A program made the translations under genes and the position numbers. From Anthonomus grandis grandis (lineage: Eukaryota; Arthropoda; Insecta; Coleoptera; Curculionidae), in NCBI RefSeq assembly GCF_022605725.1, contig NC_065552.1, forward strand, positions 30,639,879 through 30,703,878: DNA of 64,000 bases. The letters are read 5' to 3'. The notes under the pieces are model-generated. The model did not search any database. It worked only from the letters and a program-made list of their open reading frames with translations, and was not told where the DNA came from. This document shows positions 11,860 to 23,002 of this stretch, one piece after another (the first letter of the stretch is position 1; every line of letters starts with the position of its first letter).

Positions 11860-12120
11860 TAAAACAATCGAAATTAGTCAATTAATTTATTTATACATTT
11901 CACTTACGAAAACACGATCACTCACGACTACTAGAGATATTTATTTTTTCCGGTATTTATTTACAACTATTTAAATCTCACGCCAATACTCTTCACCGAA
12001 CTGACAACTGACTACCATCAGCGATGCGGCTCTTTATATACTCGGCAGAACGCTGTTCCGGAAGATTCTCGCTAACCTTCGAGATATCGTGCGGTGTACC
12101 ACTTATGTCATGACGGAGAA
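11860..12120 (-). repeat. LTR-like repeat copy 1
   Basis: Read on the minus strand it contains GATATCTCGAAGG, GCGAGAATCTTCCGGAAC, a TATA box in GAGTATATAAAGAGCCGCAT, then TATTGGCGTGAGATTTAAAT and GTAAATAAATACCGG. The same ordered landmarks recur at 17690-17880 (minus) and 45500-45740 (plus). A promoter followed by an AATAAA-type signal within ~120 bp fits a solo LTR. The superfamily was not determined. Confidence 0.6.
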
Positions 12121-12139
12121 TCAGCTAGTTTTTCGGTAT

Positions 12140-13095
12140 ATAAATTATTTCCTCTAAAGCTTTTGAGCGGGTAAACCATGGCATATTACTACATAAGCCT
12201 AGGAGAATGGCCATTAATGCTGATTCTCGAGTTGGCTAAGAGTATACTTTATAGGAAGGACTCAATTTCACTTAGAACTTGAATAGTTGTACTAGGCACT
12301 GGAATGTTGAAGCCATTAAAATATTATATTGTTTTATCACATCTTATCATGATTATGGTTGTTCTGTATTGTCTCTCTTCTAATATTGAGATAGATCAAT
12401 TAATGGATCGAAGTTGACTTTATACACAAAAAGCCTATGCTGCAGCAATCTACACAAGATTTATTGTAGTACTTTCGAGCTGTGTTAGAGCTCTTAATTA
12501 GGCCTGGCTTTTTGATCAGTTGAATTGGGCTTATAGGCTTTAATGAACTTTTTACCCAGCCTTTGTTCTATCCTTTAAAACCGCCAGCTGATTAGTCTTA
12601 ACCTTAAAGAGTCCAGCAACAGTGCGACAGACTGGCTCGGGATCTATTAATTTGTCACTTTCTTAGTAAATTGTCTGCTTTTTCATTGCCACCTTGGGCT
12701 TTATGACATCAAGCATGGGTATGACCCATGCTAGATTAAGCTAACTGGATATCTTTTACTAGCTTGGATTTGATTGTCTAAATATTTAACTATAATATTA
12801 TGTTAGATATTTCTTTCTCGGATGGGCATGGCATAGTGCTTATGGGCGGCAACTTTTGTATAGACTACTATGGCATAATTCCCTAAACTCGTGGAGATGT
12901 TTGTTTTTGACTTTTATACTATATGCCTTAACAAATAATATTCCTGAACCTTGAATGGTCATTGTTTCGTGCTAGTGTAGTTTCATTTTAGTAGAGAGCT
13001 ACACTTCCAGTCCAGCCTTTTTCAGAAAGGTGCTTGTTCAAGTAATATTGAGAATTAATCTTGTTTTAAGACGTGTTATATATAGATTTGACATT
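12140..13095. other. Intron, possible decayed retroelement
   Basis: More GC-balanced than its surroundings and adjacent to an R1-like RT relic, so it may be the decayed 3' part of the same minus-strand element. No motif strong enough to name was seen. Confidence 0.3.
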
Positions 13096-13099
13096 TTGA

Positions 13100-13556
13100 T
13101 CTTACTCTATTTGCCAGCTCACAGCTTTTATTTGCCCGTCCATGGGGATTTGAACTTGTTTGAGCCTGTATAGGATTGGACTAGTATTGGATAGATTTAG
13201 CAGCACCTCTATCGATGTATAGGGTGTAGGAGTATAAGTATAGAGGTTATTCTCATGGCTCCGGTGATGCACAAGAATGCTTGCCTCTGGATCCTCTAGG
13301 CGATTCCCTTTGATTATCAGGAAGATATCATTTGCATAACCCTGGATGGTCTTGTGTCCTTTTCGGTTAAGGAGCCTGATGATCAGGTCATCCACCAATA
13401 CAGATCATAGAAAGGGGAGATACTACCCCACTCTTTAGGAAACCCTTAAACACAGTAACGCTAAGATCCGCACAAGGCCCTAATCGACCATTGGGACAGC
13501 ATACAACTGATCAAAGGTTGGGTCGATCACCTTTCTTAGGCCATTGAACTAGTCTG
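13100..13556 (-). pseudogene. R1-like non-LTR reverse transcriptase fragment
   Basis: The minus strand encodes VDDLIIRLLNRKG followed by QGYANDIFLIIKGN. This corresponds to the R1-clade pattern V-D-D-L-L-x-R-L ... Q-G-Y-A-D-D-I, in which the catalytic YADD has become YAND. Upstream fragments in other frames resemble the GCPQGGVLSPLLW block (here GFPKEWG and neighbours). The copy is frameshifted, lacks the active-site Asp and is cut at 13557 by a mariner insertion. Confidence 0.6.
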
Positions 13557-14379
13557 TACAGGGTGTTTCAAAACTATGGGATCAAATTTCTAGGGGTTAT
13601 TCAGTGCAACCGTAGAGTATAGGAACCCATGTCCAAAAAAGTGTCACTATGGCACTACGGCCCGAAAACGCGTTAAAATTTAAAAAGAGGATGAATTGCC
13701 TAAATAGGATTTAAAGCATTTAATTTTTGCATGATATCGCAATAATTATTTAAAATAATTTCCTCCAACCTGAAGATACCGATTAAGACGTCGCACATGA
13801 TTTCGGCAGACTAAAAATAGGATACTCGTTTTAAATGATTTCAAATGCTGCTATAATTCGTCCAATTAAGTCTTGTGCTGTTCGATTTCTACTAGAGTTT
13901 CGTAGACCAAAGACTTTCTCTAGATTTTTTCATTTGTCCTCACAGGAAAATATCTGGGGACGTTAAGTCAGGTGAGTTAGAAGACCAAAAAATTCCACCT
14001 CTGGCAATCCAACGGTGCCCAAGCCGCTGAGCCAAATCTTCACGTACTATACAAGTACAGCAAAATCGCATGGAGATTTTCTTCGTCCCAAAGTTGGATA
14101 TTCCTGCTATTAAAAATACCGTTTCTTATGAAAGAGGCTTCATCGAACCATAAAATATAGCGTAAAAAATTTGGTTGTTTTTGGTTGTGTAGCACCTGCC
14201 AGATGGAAGGTTACTCGTATTTATATCCTTAGCAATGTGACGGATGCTACTTGATGTTTCGTCGGCAACTCGCTGAAAGACTTCTTCTTTAAATTCGATC
14301 GTTTTTACGGTCTACAGTTTCTACTGTTGCACTAAATAACCCCTAGAAGTTTGATCCCTTAGTTCTTAAACACCCTGTA
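13557..14379 (-). mobile_element. Internally deleted mariner, TIRs and TA duplication
   Basis: The 52-bp TIRs at 13559-13610 and 14326-14377 begin CAGGGTGTTT and are flanked by TA at both ends. Minus-strand coding relics inside show WFDEASFIRNGIFNSRN (first catalytic Asp region), then jump to IARGGIFWSSNSPDLTSPD (third Asp region). The segment with the second Asp and flanking strands is deleted. A DUF4817-type helix region (KTIEFKEEVFQRVADE, then SSSIRHIAKDI) lies near the right end. The element is 819 bp, shorter than a full-length mariner. Confidence 0.8.
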
Positions 14380-14384
14380 TAGCC

Positions 14385-16200
14385 ATAATTTAATTTTTGG
14401 GCTCAGGCCTCAATTTCTGCCACAAAATCATGCATCTACCTAGAGCTGTTTTTGTCTTGTTTATGTGTGAATTCTAGGTCATTCTTTGGTCAAAAGTGAC
14501 TTTTTAAATTTTTTATATAACGGTTTCTGTGTTCGTTTAATCTTGGTTCTTTCAATGTTTTCATGTATCTTTTCTTTGCTCCTATCCTAACATTAGTTGT
14601 CAATTATGTTTAGTGCATCTTCGTATGTTTGCCTCTGACTACTACGACCAAGCCTCTTGCGAAAGACAAGCAACACATTATTTAATTTATTACTTCTACG
14701 AGAACTGACCAACATAATGGTGATAAAACAATTTCTTTCTGTGCCTTTTCATAAGATTAAACTGATTGTTCTTTGTCTTAGGCTAGCCTCAATCCGGGCT
14801 ATAATCTGAAAATGACTTAACTTAAACTGTTGAGATATGCAGAATATAAATAAAAATACTTGCTGATATAACTCATCATCATAATGATGATAAGGATCCT
14901 CATAAGTACCATCAAATAAAAAAACCTAACTGGGATCATTCCTCAAAATATTCCAAGGTAGCAAAAGTGCAAAAACACGTCATGGTCTAATCCATTTTGC
15001 TGTACTTTGCACTATTTCCCTGAATAAGTCAGTCGATATGCACTACTATGCAGAACTCGTCTTAATCAGTATTTTTTATTCCTGCCAACAGAACCATTCA
15101 AATCCAAAATGTCAATAATTTCCCTTTAAAGAATACTATCGAGTTTTCCCGTTGAAAAATCGCCATTTATAGGATAATTATTGCTACATATCCTAGCTAA
15201 TTTCTATTGTACCTATATATATGACGAAACTCAGGTAAATTAATAGGCCCCGATAGAGAACTACCACCACCATATTACAGATGCCTCTTTTACATGCATT
15301 TTTATGGCTTAGCGTAAGCCTGGATTTATTTTTAAATAAAATATGTCCTCACTGGTCCACAGTCCAAATAAAATGATTGCAGCAAAAAAATTCATCGGGG
15401 CATGGTGCATTCGCATTCATGTATCATTAAAACTAAAATCAGCAATGCTGCTGTTTCTTAATTTAGTATATCGCCCAAATCACGGTTTTCATGTGCTGTT
15501 GAAGAGAAAAGTGTAGTAGTAGATGCTCTACTCGGTAGTTGCTCTAGATTGCACTTCTGGCTTTTTCTGACTTTCTCGGAAACTAAGTTTTATCTGCTAA
15601 TAAGCTTAGATATTACTAAATAACTATGTTGAATAATACCTCTCAAGGAAAAACCTTACTGATATTACATGATGATTAAGTAACTCCTCCCATTACTTCT
15701 ATTTGATCTACTTGTCATTTTTGATCAATAATACTCTAATGCAATCACATTCGTATTGGATCCAAATTGCCCTAGATATCATAAATACAATGGAAACATT
15801 TTAAAAATGTCTTTTTATTTATTAAAATAAATTCTATGACTTACAGTTGACTTAAGCAAAATGGAACATTGATCATTTTAAATTAAAAACACTGATAGGA
15901 AAGAAAAGCTGCAGGATAACATTAAAAAGGGTATATTAGAATTAACAAGAAAATGAAACGGAGGAAGAGTATTAGTCGTAAGATTTAATTTAGGATAAGA
16001 CTTTTTATATATAGAGCAAAGGATTAATTAATTAAGGTAGGTAAAGGTTGGTGGCTTAAATAAATCCCTGACTTTATATAAAAAGTTTTTTTCTTGAAAA
16101 TGAAAGTCGTAAGACCCGTAAAACTACAATGTACTTTTTTAGAAGCTGGATTCCATTCTCGGGTTCCAGATAATATTTAAAATCCATAACAGCTTACCAT
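14385..16200. other. Intron, nothing assignable
   Basis: About 1.8 kb of moderately AT-rich sequence without a recognisable protein on either strand. The A/T-rich part from 15790 resembles the 3' end of an old retroelement, but no motif confirms it. Confidence 0.4.
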
Positions 16201-16205
16201 CAGTA

Positions 16206-16783
16206 AATAAATAATAAATAAATAAATATGTCTTTATTTGGTATCAAATGACCATTACATTTGCCCAAAAATGCGAAGATTAGCTAAAGCTACTTTTATC
16301 TCTTAACCCTAATAGTAATAATTACAAATGTTTTGATAAACAAGCAGTAATAGTAATAAAAAAATTAACCAAAGAACATATTGAGAGAAAAAAAATTAAT
16401 TAAATACATTTGTAAATCCGCAGAAAACAAAATACTAATTGTGCAATTGTTCCTCCAAGAACAAAGTTTTATAATCATTTTTAAAGCGAGATATTGGAAT
16501 TGAAAAATTAGGTCTAAATCGATTATAAATTGTTACGGCAATGTAAGTATAACTACGTGAGAAAAGTGCTATGGTGTGGCAATATTAGAGTCTTATGTGT
16601 TATATCTCTATCATGAATCACATTTATTGTTATTAATTTCTCTAACAGATATTTTGGCTTTTGGTTTTTATAGAGCCCACACATAAATGTAAGAAAATGA
16701 AACATAAAAAGAAATGACAATTTTAGCCACTGCAATCGATAGATATGAATGGACACATGATCAAATTTTCTTAAATTACACAC
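16206..16783 (-). pseudogene. Non-LTR retrotransposon 3' end (RT C-terminus)
   Basis: A run of AAAT/AATA repeats (16206-16230) marks the 3' terminus of a minus-strand insertion. Upstream on the minus strand, INVIHDRDITHKTLILPHHS is followed, after a frameshift, by RSYTYIAVTIYNRFRPNF and a stop near 16435. The basic, aromatic pattern T-x-x-x-x-L-P-x-H-S ... Y-N is the usual extreme C-terminus of Jockey/CR1-type RT proteins. The rest of the element is missing, as expected from 5' truncation. Confidence 0.55.
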
Positions 16784-17640
16784 AAATCGACAACACGTAT
16801 TTTGTACACGTTGCAGTTTCGGCTGGGTTATCTTATCAAGTTATTTTACCTGCAAGTACACGGTTTAAAAAAAAAAGACGTTTTGTCCAGTATTTTTGTC
16901 AGCTAATGCTGTGGCAATTATAGAATAATGCAAAACTAGGTGAAGATAAAATGAAATAAGAAAGAAAGAAAGATTGAATTGAAATTGAATTGATTGAAAG
17001 CTTTCCTTTGTTAAAAGGGTTAACTCAACTCGCAAAGAAATACAATCACCACATTATCCGGAATTATTGTCCACTTCTATTCCACTTTAACATAAACCTT
17101 ATCCTTTTTGAATGAAAGTGCTACCCTCTATCCCGATACAAATCCGATATTTATGAGAATAATATTACCACCCTGAATAACTTAAGAAAAAAATCTACGG
17201 CCAGGAGGAGTTAAGGCTGGCACCGTAAGAATTTTTCCGTTAGGGGTAAGTTTCTTGAAAGGCCTATAAAACCCCAGCGGAAAATATTGAGATCGAATCG
17301 TGAATTTAGAGGTTTTAGCGAACAAATTCTTGCCAATGTTCTTGAGTAATTTTAAAATAGACTTTATTATTGTCTCACCATAAAGACAACGCATATTTTG
17401 AGCATCAAATAAATTAAGCGAGCTCATGAATAATTGTGATCTACATTAGGAAATTTTGGATTGTTTCCAACATTTCAGTGTTGTTCTTATATTTAAGGCT
17501 CCATATTAATTAGGCAAACTGCAACCTACCAAACGTATTACAATAGTAGAGGTTAAATATTTTTACTGTTGTAAAAATCAGCAGTCCTAATGAATGCTGG
17601 ACTTTTATTACAATCATTACGCAATTTGCCAATATGTAAA
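16784..17640. other. Intron with small AAGA repeat
   Basis: No gene is recognised. A short AAGA-rich microsatellite near 16950-16975 is followed by GAATTGAAATTGAATTG-type repeats. Confidence 0.5.
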
Positions 17641-17689
17641 TAAAAGACCTCTTTTAGAGACAAAAAAACCTCGTGATATTTAATATGAA

Positions 17690-17890
17690 TAGAGATATTT
17701 ATTTTACTGTATTTATTTACAAATGTTTAAATTTCGCGCCACTATTTCGAACTTTACTTCACTGAATTGACAATTGAGAACTATCGGCGATGCGGCTCCT
17801 TGTATACTCGGCAGAACGCTGTTCTCGAAGATTCCCGCTGACTTTCGAGATGTCACGGTGCTAGTAGTAGCTGGTTTCTTGGTGTTTACA
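17690..17890 (-). repeat. LTR-like repeat copy 2
   Basis: Homologous on the minus strand to copy 1: TGACATCTCGAAAGTCAGCG, GGAATCTTCGAGAACAGCG, TTCTGCCGAGTATACAAGG, AGCCGCATCGC, then GTGGCGCGAAATTTAAAC and GTAAATAAATACAG. The TATA element is mutated (TATACAAG). The left side (up to 17890) abuts an RT fragment. Confidence 0.6.
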
Positions 17891-17899
17891 ATATCGTTA

Positions 17900-18240
17900 C
17901 AATACTCATTGATTTTCTTTAAAGAAAAACAAGTTATGAAAGCATTCGTAAAGGGCATGACAGTATAAGCTCGACCCCATTTTTAAAACTAGTTTTAAGT
18001 CATCCGCATAGCAAAATAATTGATACCCTGAACAGAGTTTGATGGTATTTATGTAAACCACTAACAAAAGTGAACCAAGATAGGAACCTTGAGGGACTCC
18101 CGGTGGATTCATCATCGAGAACATCATTCAAGAACCAAATTCCAAATAAGCTACCAACTTTGCTAGATATAACAAGTATAATTTAAACCATCTCAAGAGA
18201 TTGTCACAAATTTTTACTTCGGTCAACCGGTCAATTAATA
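17900..18240 (-). pseudogene. Non-LTR RT fragment (YADD block)
   Basis: The minus strand reads PPGVPQGSYLGSLLLVVYIN, then YQLFCYADDLKLVLKM. These are the GVPQGS-x-L-G-P-LLF and F-x-YADD motifs of Jockey/CR1-type reverse transcriptase with the catalytic pair intact. Upstream, in a second frame, INIIDRLTEVKICDNLLRWF corresponds to the preceding helix. It is a fragment only: there is no endonuclease, and the C-terminus is cut by the LTR-like repeat. Confidence 0.7.
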
Positions 18241-18558
18241 TTATATACAGGGTGCCAATTTAAAAACTTTCAATGCAAATATCTAAAAAGTTAGAAAAGC
18301 ACAATTTGGTAGAAATGTTATACAGGTAGGGGGAACTACACCCAACATATTGTGGTTAATTACCGATGCACCCAACCACAAAATTTTAAATGCCATCAAC
18401 CTTTTTGTGATACCTTAAATTCCTTAAAACTTACTTTTTTACCTTAAAACATCTTTGGGAGCAGTATTTGTCTAGACAAGAATAAACTCTGTGTTTATGA
18501 AGTTTTGTTTTATTTAATTTGATGCTAAAAATTCATTCCATTTTAGGCGAAACAGAAG

Positions 18559-19831
18559 TACGAGGGCGGGTCAATAAGTCCGTGTCTTTTTGGATAAAAG
18601 ACAGGTTTTTATATAAAAAGTTATTTTATTTTTCAACATAGTCTTCTTTGAGTTCTATACACTTAGTCCAACGTTTCTCCAGTTTTTTTATCTCTTTGGA
18701 AAAATATGATTTGTCGAGGTCATCAAAATAGGCATTTGTTTGAGAGATGATTTCGTCGTTGGAGTCAAATCTCTTTCCGCCGAGCCATTTCTTTAAGTTT
18801 GGGAATAGGAAATAGTCACTGGAGGCTAAATCTGGAGAATAGGGCGGATGAGGAAGTAATTCGTAACCTAATTCATGGATTTTTGCCATGGAAACTGCAC
18901 ATGTGTGGACCCTTGCATTGTCCTGGTGGAAAAGAACTTTTTTTTTGGCCAAATGTGGTCTTTTTTCTTTCAGTTCCTCATTGAATCTATCCAATAAGTT
19001 GCTATAATATTCTCCATTGATTGTTTTCCCCTTTTGAAGATAGTCAATGTGAATTATACCGCGTGCATCCCAAAAAACGGTCACCATGACTTTATTGGCT
19101 GACAAACCCACCTTTGCCTTCTTGGACGCCGATTCACCCCGAGAAATCCACTGTTTTGACTGCTGTTTGGTCTCCGGCGTGTTGTGGTGGATCCACGTTT
19201 CGTCCACGGTGACGAAACAGTGCAAAAATTCGTCCATATTGCGGTTGAATAACGCGAAACACTCCTGGGAAATTGTCACACGGTTGCGTTTGTGGTCGAT
19301 TGTGAGCAAACGCGGCACCCATTTTGCGGAAATCTTTCTCATACCCAAATTATCATTCAAAATTGAAACTACTGAACCATGTGAGATGCCTATGGCTTCT
19401 ACAATCTCTCTTACTTTCAATCTCCGATCGGCTAAAACCATATCGTGAATTTTTTCGATTGTTTTGGATGTAGAGACCTCGACTGGGCGTGCAGAAGGTT
19501 CGGCATCTTTCGTGCTTGTACGGCCACATCGAAATTCAGTAAACCACTTCTTTATCATGGAAATGGATGGTGCAGAGTCCCCATAATATTTATCAAGCTT
19601 AGCCTTGGTTTGAGTGATGGTTTTTTTTTCGTAAAAAATAATGCTTAATGAGCACACGAAATTCACTTTTTTCCATTTTCTTCTCAAAACGAGTGGTAGG
19701 CTGCTGGACGCAGCTTGTTCAAATTTTGACAGGCGTCAACTGACAGTTTTCTGTTGACAGGAGCAGAGTTGCCATTTCCATTAAAGGGCGGGAAATTCAA
19801 AAAGTCACGGACTTATTGACCCGCCCTCGTA
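18559..19831 (-). mobile_element. Mariner, complete TIRs, nearly intact
   Basis: The 32-bp TIRs at 18561-18592 and 19798-19829 differ at one base and start CGAGGGCGGGTCAATAAGTC. TA duplications flank the 1269-bp element. Size, TIR length and transposase are all those of a canonical mariner, and it lies inside an older mariner. Confidence 0.95.
18626..19675 (-). pseudogene. Mariner transposase (DD34D), one homopolymer frameshift
   Basis: The long open frame covers the complete catalytic region: HTH domains (KKTITQTKAKLDKYYG; RLKVREIVEAIGISHGSVVS), the linker WVPRLLT, then VTVDETWIHH (Asp 1), LFHQDNARVHTCAVSM (Asp 2) and YSPDLASSDYFLF (Asp 3). I count 34 residues between the last two Asp. It ends DYVEK at 18626. 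The canonical N-terminus (MEKSEFRVLIKHYFL) begins at 19675 in a different frame. A run of nine A (minus strand, 19621-19629), where eight would keep frame, separates it from the body. The alternative upstream start of the long frame is therefore artefactual. Subfamily looks cecropia/mellifera-like from recall. Confidence 0.9.
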
Positions 19832-20149
19832 TAATCTATTTTCATATTTCACATTTTGAAACACTTCTCTTAATCTCTAATAGATGCACATTCTGTAATA
19901 ATCCTTTGAATGAGTGAAGCTGGTTGCGTTTTAAACACAACAGTTTTTAAGTAACCCCAGAGAAAAAAGTCGAGGGATGTAAGGTCTGGTGATAGCCACA
20001 ATAGACCCAGGGTCGCAGTACTCACAACAAACCTAACCTAAATCTGGTGATCTCGTCGGCCATTCCATTGGACCAATCCGCTGATCTGGAAACGCATCAT
20101 GTAAGAGCTGCCTCATAGGAAGAACATAGTGGGGTGGCGCTTCATTTTA

Positions 20150-21340
20150 TTAAAAATGTAATAATCTTTGTTTAGGTTCCTAGCTCCATGAATATCCAAC
20201 TGATTTTCATGCATTGAATACATACAACTGATCTTTGTACATTTATAACAAAATTCAATATATGAGGGTAAATGAGCTGTTCAAATAACTTGTGAATAAT
20301 TTTCTAATTGATCTAAAATTCTTTATTTTAATTATTTAATAATTATGAATTGGAATGACAGATTTCCAAATATTAGAAAAATTCCACAACTAAACGATTG
20401 TTCAAAAATCAGTGTTAATGAGAAAGACTGTAAAGCAGAACATCCTTTTGCAAAGATGGTTGGGATCCATCTGGCCCTGATCCCTTCTCTTTTAGATCCC
20501 CCAAACTTTATTGAACTTATGCTCTTCCAAAATTAAACCAAGGGTTTATTGAAAAAATTAATAAAAATCTACATGGACCAAATCAGAGCTCTTTTAAATA
20601 ATCCTTACCACATATCCTAATGGCAGTGGAGGATTTTTTGAGATATGCTAGGGAAGCTAGCTATAAGCGCTTTCAACTAGCTTTTGTTTTTAACTTAAAG
20701 AATCTTCTCTGGCATTAAATTGATTTCTCTGTCAAACGATTCTATAGTATTAAATCGTCATTAAAGTTAATAATCCTACCCTGCAGTCCACGCGACTTGG
20801 TGTTCATCTTAACCAACAAAGGCGAGTTTTCTTTCTGGTTAATTGTGCTGCAATGAACCTCTTGTTAAAATTTTACCCTTCTAAGTATCGCTTCAACTGT
20901 AATGTGTCAACGTATTAAAAAGATTTTCAATTTTTTGATTGATTGAGGTTTAAGTTTCTCTCTAATTTCAGAACTTCAATGTAATCTTTTTCAAGGAGTA
21001 TTTAAGGCTTTTTTGTGTTCAAAGGTTCGAAAGATACACTATGTGGAATCCTTAATATTCATCCAATAAGGCAATCGCTTTTTCTAGCATTCGTAGGACA
21101 TTTAGAGGCAAAGTCCACTTTAGACTTAAGCCGTCACTGGCGTCTTTAGAGTCACAACCTCTTTTAAAGTTGCCTACCTGCTTAATACTGTTTAACAAGC
21201 CATCACAAAAAAACAATTTAATACGTGACTGTCATGAGGGTCTACATCACTGGAAGTTAATTTTGAACACTCTCTGCATATGACATTTTATACACATCGT
21301 ACGAACCACCAAAACCACCCTTTAGTTATTCTTCAAACTT
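20150..21340. other. Intron, no clear gene
   Basis: AT-rich. The part from about 20600 could be the decayed 5' half of the plus-strand retroelement that becomes recognisable at 21350, but no motif confirms that. Confidence 0.4.
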
Positions 21341-21349
21341 TAAATGCTA

Positions 21350-22490
21350 TTAAAGAATCAGTTCGGGTTTTAGGCCAGGTATGAGTACGTCACATGCAAT
21401 TTATGAGCTGATTTCAAGGGTAATGTCTCACTTAAATGCATTGCATTGTTTTTGGATTTGGCGAAGGCATTTGACACGGTATCCCATACTAAGCTTCTTG
21501 AGGTTCTAGAGATGCATGGAATTAGAAGTGATGACTACCTATCTAATAGGGTTTAGGTTGTCAGGATTGCAGAGTCTCCAAGTGAATCTAAAACAGTTCA
21601 GCATGGTATTCCACAAATAACAATCCTTGGACCCATTCTTTTTACCATCTATTTAAATTGCCTTTGTAGACTTGACATAAAGGGGAGCCTAATGACACAG
21701 TAGTAGTTTTTTATGCGAGAACATGAAATTTGGCAAGATTGATCCTGATTGCTGGTTTTAATAAAATTAGAATATTTTAAGCTAACTCTAAATACACAAA
21801 AATCTCATTACATTGCTTTTTTTATAACAATGACAAATAGACCGAAATACAATCAGATTTCAGTTAATACGCACATAGAGGAACCACTGAAGGAGGTAAC
21901 ACATTACATTAAATTACATTAAAGATTTGGGGATTGTTGTTGATAAGTGCTTTAGTTAAATAAAAAAATTAGATTTTGCATACATAAATTCTACATTCTA
22001 CGTAATATGAGCAAAAAGTTGATTCTAATGCTATATAAGGTACTGGTGGAACTCCTCATAAAATATAGAATAATTGTGTGAGGTGCAATTCTTGATCTTA
22101 CTCAAATTCATGTCATTCAGAACCACATTATAAAAATAATTTTCAATAAACCCAGACTTTATCTCAAGAAATAAATGATATAAAAACCTTATATATCCTT
22201 GTAGTGCGTAGTTTTATACATAATAGTAAACACTTAAAATCAAGTATCGTATTACATGACCATAACACGCGGGTTATTACAAACACTAATCTAAATATTC
22301 CACAATACAAATGTGACTTAAATCAACATTTTATGATATATCTGGCACCCAAATTTTACAACTTAATACCGGCAAACATTAAACATGTAGAAGAAAATAA
22401 TATGCTGTTCAATAAATATTGCTGGAAAAACCACCAAAAATTCATATTCCTTTTCTGAAAGGATTTTCCTATATAAACAAAATATTAGAA
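21350..22490 (+). pseudogene. Jockey/CR1-like retrotransposon, RT to 3' end, decayed
   Basis: Plus-strand fragments in shifting frames keep the RT order: FRPGMSTSHAIYELISRVMS, VFLDLAKAFDTVSHTKLLEV (motif A with catalytic Asp), YLSNRV, VQHGIPQITILGPILFTIYL (GIPQGTVLGP block), LNTQKSHYIAF, then YKVLVELLIKYRIIV and a C-terminal open segment at 22204-22458 (HDHNTRVITNTNLNIPQY, LAPKFYNLIPANIK). The YADD core is destroyed. Multiple stops and shifts show an old 5'-truncated copy, inserted just upstream of the collagen exons. Confidence 0.75.
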
Positions 22491-22620
22491 GGAAAAAAAT
22501 AAATACGTTCTTTTTTTTACTGTATAGGTATGATTTGTGGTAGTATAATAATATATATTATATAATGTTATATTTCTGTTATTTTTGTGTTTTAACTAAG
22601 CAATAATATTTCTGGTTTAG

Positions 22621-22725
22621 ATCGTCGGCCCCCCTGGACCTCCTGGACTTCCAGGAACCCCAGGACTCCAGGGACCCCCGGGAATTAAAGGGGATAGAGG
22701 AATGGATGGAATTAAAGGAGAACCT
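22621..22725 (+). CDS. Collagen-like gene, Gly-X-Y exon A
   Basis: A 105-nt phase-0 exon between TCTGGTTTAG and GTAAGT. It encodes 35 residues: IV then an uninterrupted Gly-X-Y series with GPPGPPGLPGTPGLQGPPG, followed by IKGDRGMDGIKGEP. Proline-rich triplets and KGD/KGE charged triplets are typical of triple-helical collagen. Several features together recall insect membrane-associated collagens such as Drosophila CG42342 (XIII/XXIII/XXV type): short Gly-X-Y exons, the Cys-containing end of exon G and the acidic last exon. Those proteins act as homotrimers at the cell surface or in the matrix. No membrane segment is in the window, so this subtype is an inference. Confidence 0.9.
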
Positions 22726-22811
22726 GTAAGTATTGCACGTATTTATGCTACTTTTATATTATTTTGCAGGGATAATTATAAATAAAACCTAAAATATTTA
22801 ATTCGTTTTAG

Positions 22812-22856
22812 GGTGAAAAGGGAACCAAAGGTGATCCAGGGCCAATGGGGTTGCCT
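22812..22856 (+). CDS. Collagen-like gene, Gly-X-Y exon B
   Basis: A 45-nt phase-0 exon of five triplets, GEKGTKGDPGPMGLP, between TTTTAG and GTAAGT. It follows exon A after an 86-bp intron and joins in frame either to the terminal exon at 22913 or to exon C at 39616. Confidence 0.9.
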
Positions 22857-22912
22857 GTAAGTACCTAAAAAAGTTTATATTAATTTATTTTATTATAAAC
22901 ATTTTTTCTTAG

Positions 22913-23002
22913 GGACCAATGGGATTAAGAGGAGGTACAGGCATGCCAAGCGACTATCCGAAACTAGGAAACCCCACACGAAAATCCTTTTTTAACAATT
23001 AG
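22913..23002 (+). CDS. Collagen-like gene, alternative 3'-terminal exon
   Basis: After TTTCTTAG the frame reads GPMGLRGGTGMPSDYPKLGN, then PTRKSFFNN and TAG at 23000. Two Gly-X-Y triplets continue the helix before a short non-helical, basic end. AATAAA signals follow at 23059 and 23110. An internal GTACAG could serve as a donor, but it would leave phase 1, which does not match the phase-0 acceptor of exon C. A short isoform ending here is therefore the best reading. The long isoform would skip this exon and splice 16.8 kb downstream. Confidence 0.7.
   Translation, partial: GPMGLRGGTGMPSDYPKLGNPTRKSFFNN

Larger units (their letters stand above)
18246..20150 (-). mobile_element. DD41D-type mariner interrupted by a second mariner
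   Basis: A left end starting CAGGGTGCCAATTTAAAAAC lies near 18248. Beyond the nested insertion (18561-19829), the minus strand encodes GAPPHYVLPMRQLLHDAF, IGPMEWPTRSPDL, then after a 58-bp insertion TSLDFFLWGYLKTVVFKTQ and RIITECASIRD. These are the second and third catalytic Asp regions of a DUF4817-type mariner transposase. The N-terminal half was not found to the right, so the copy is truncated as well as interrupted. Confidence 0.7.

Noticed and set aside
20345..20536. 63-codon plus-strand frame MNWNDRFPNIRK..
   Set aside because: No conserved motif, flanking stops, in an otherwise non-coding intron.
22913..22940. Internal GTACAG as a splice donor continuing the collagen helix
   Set aside because: It would leave phase 1, whereas the next exon is phase 0. 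All other exons of the gene are phase 0.
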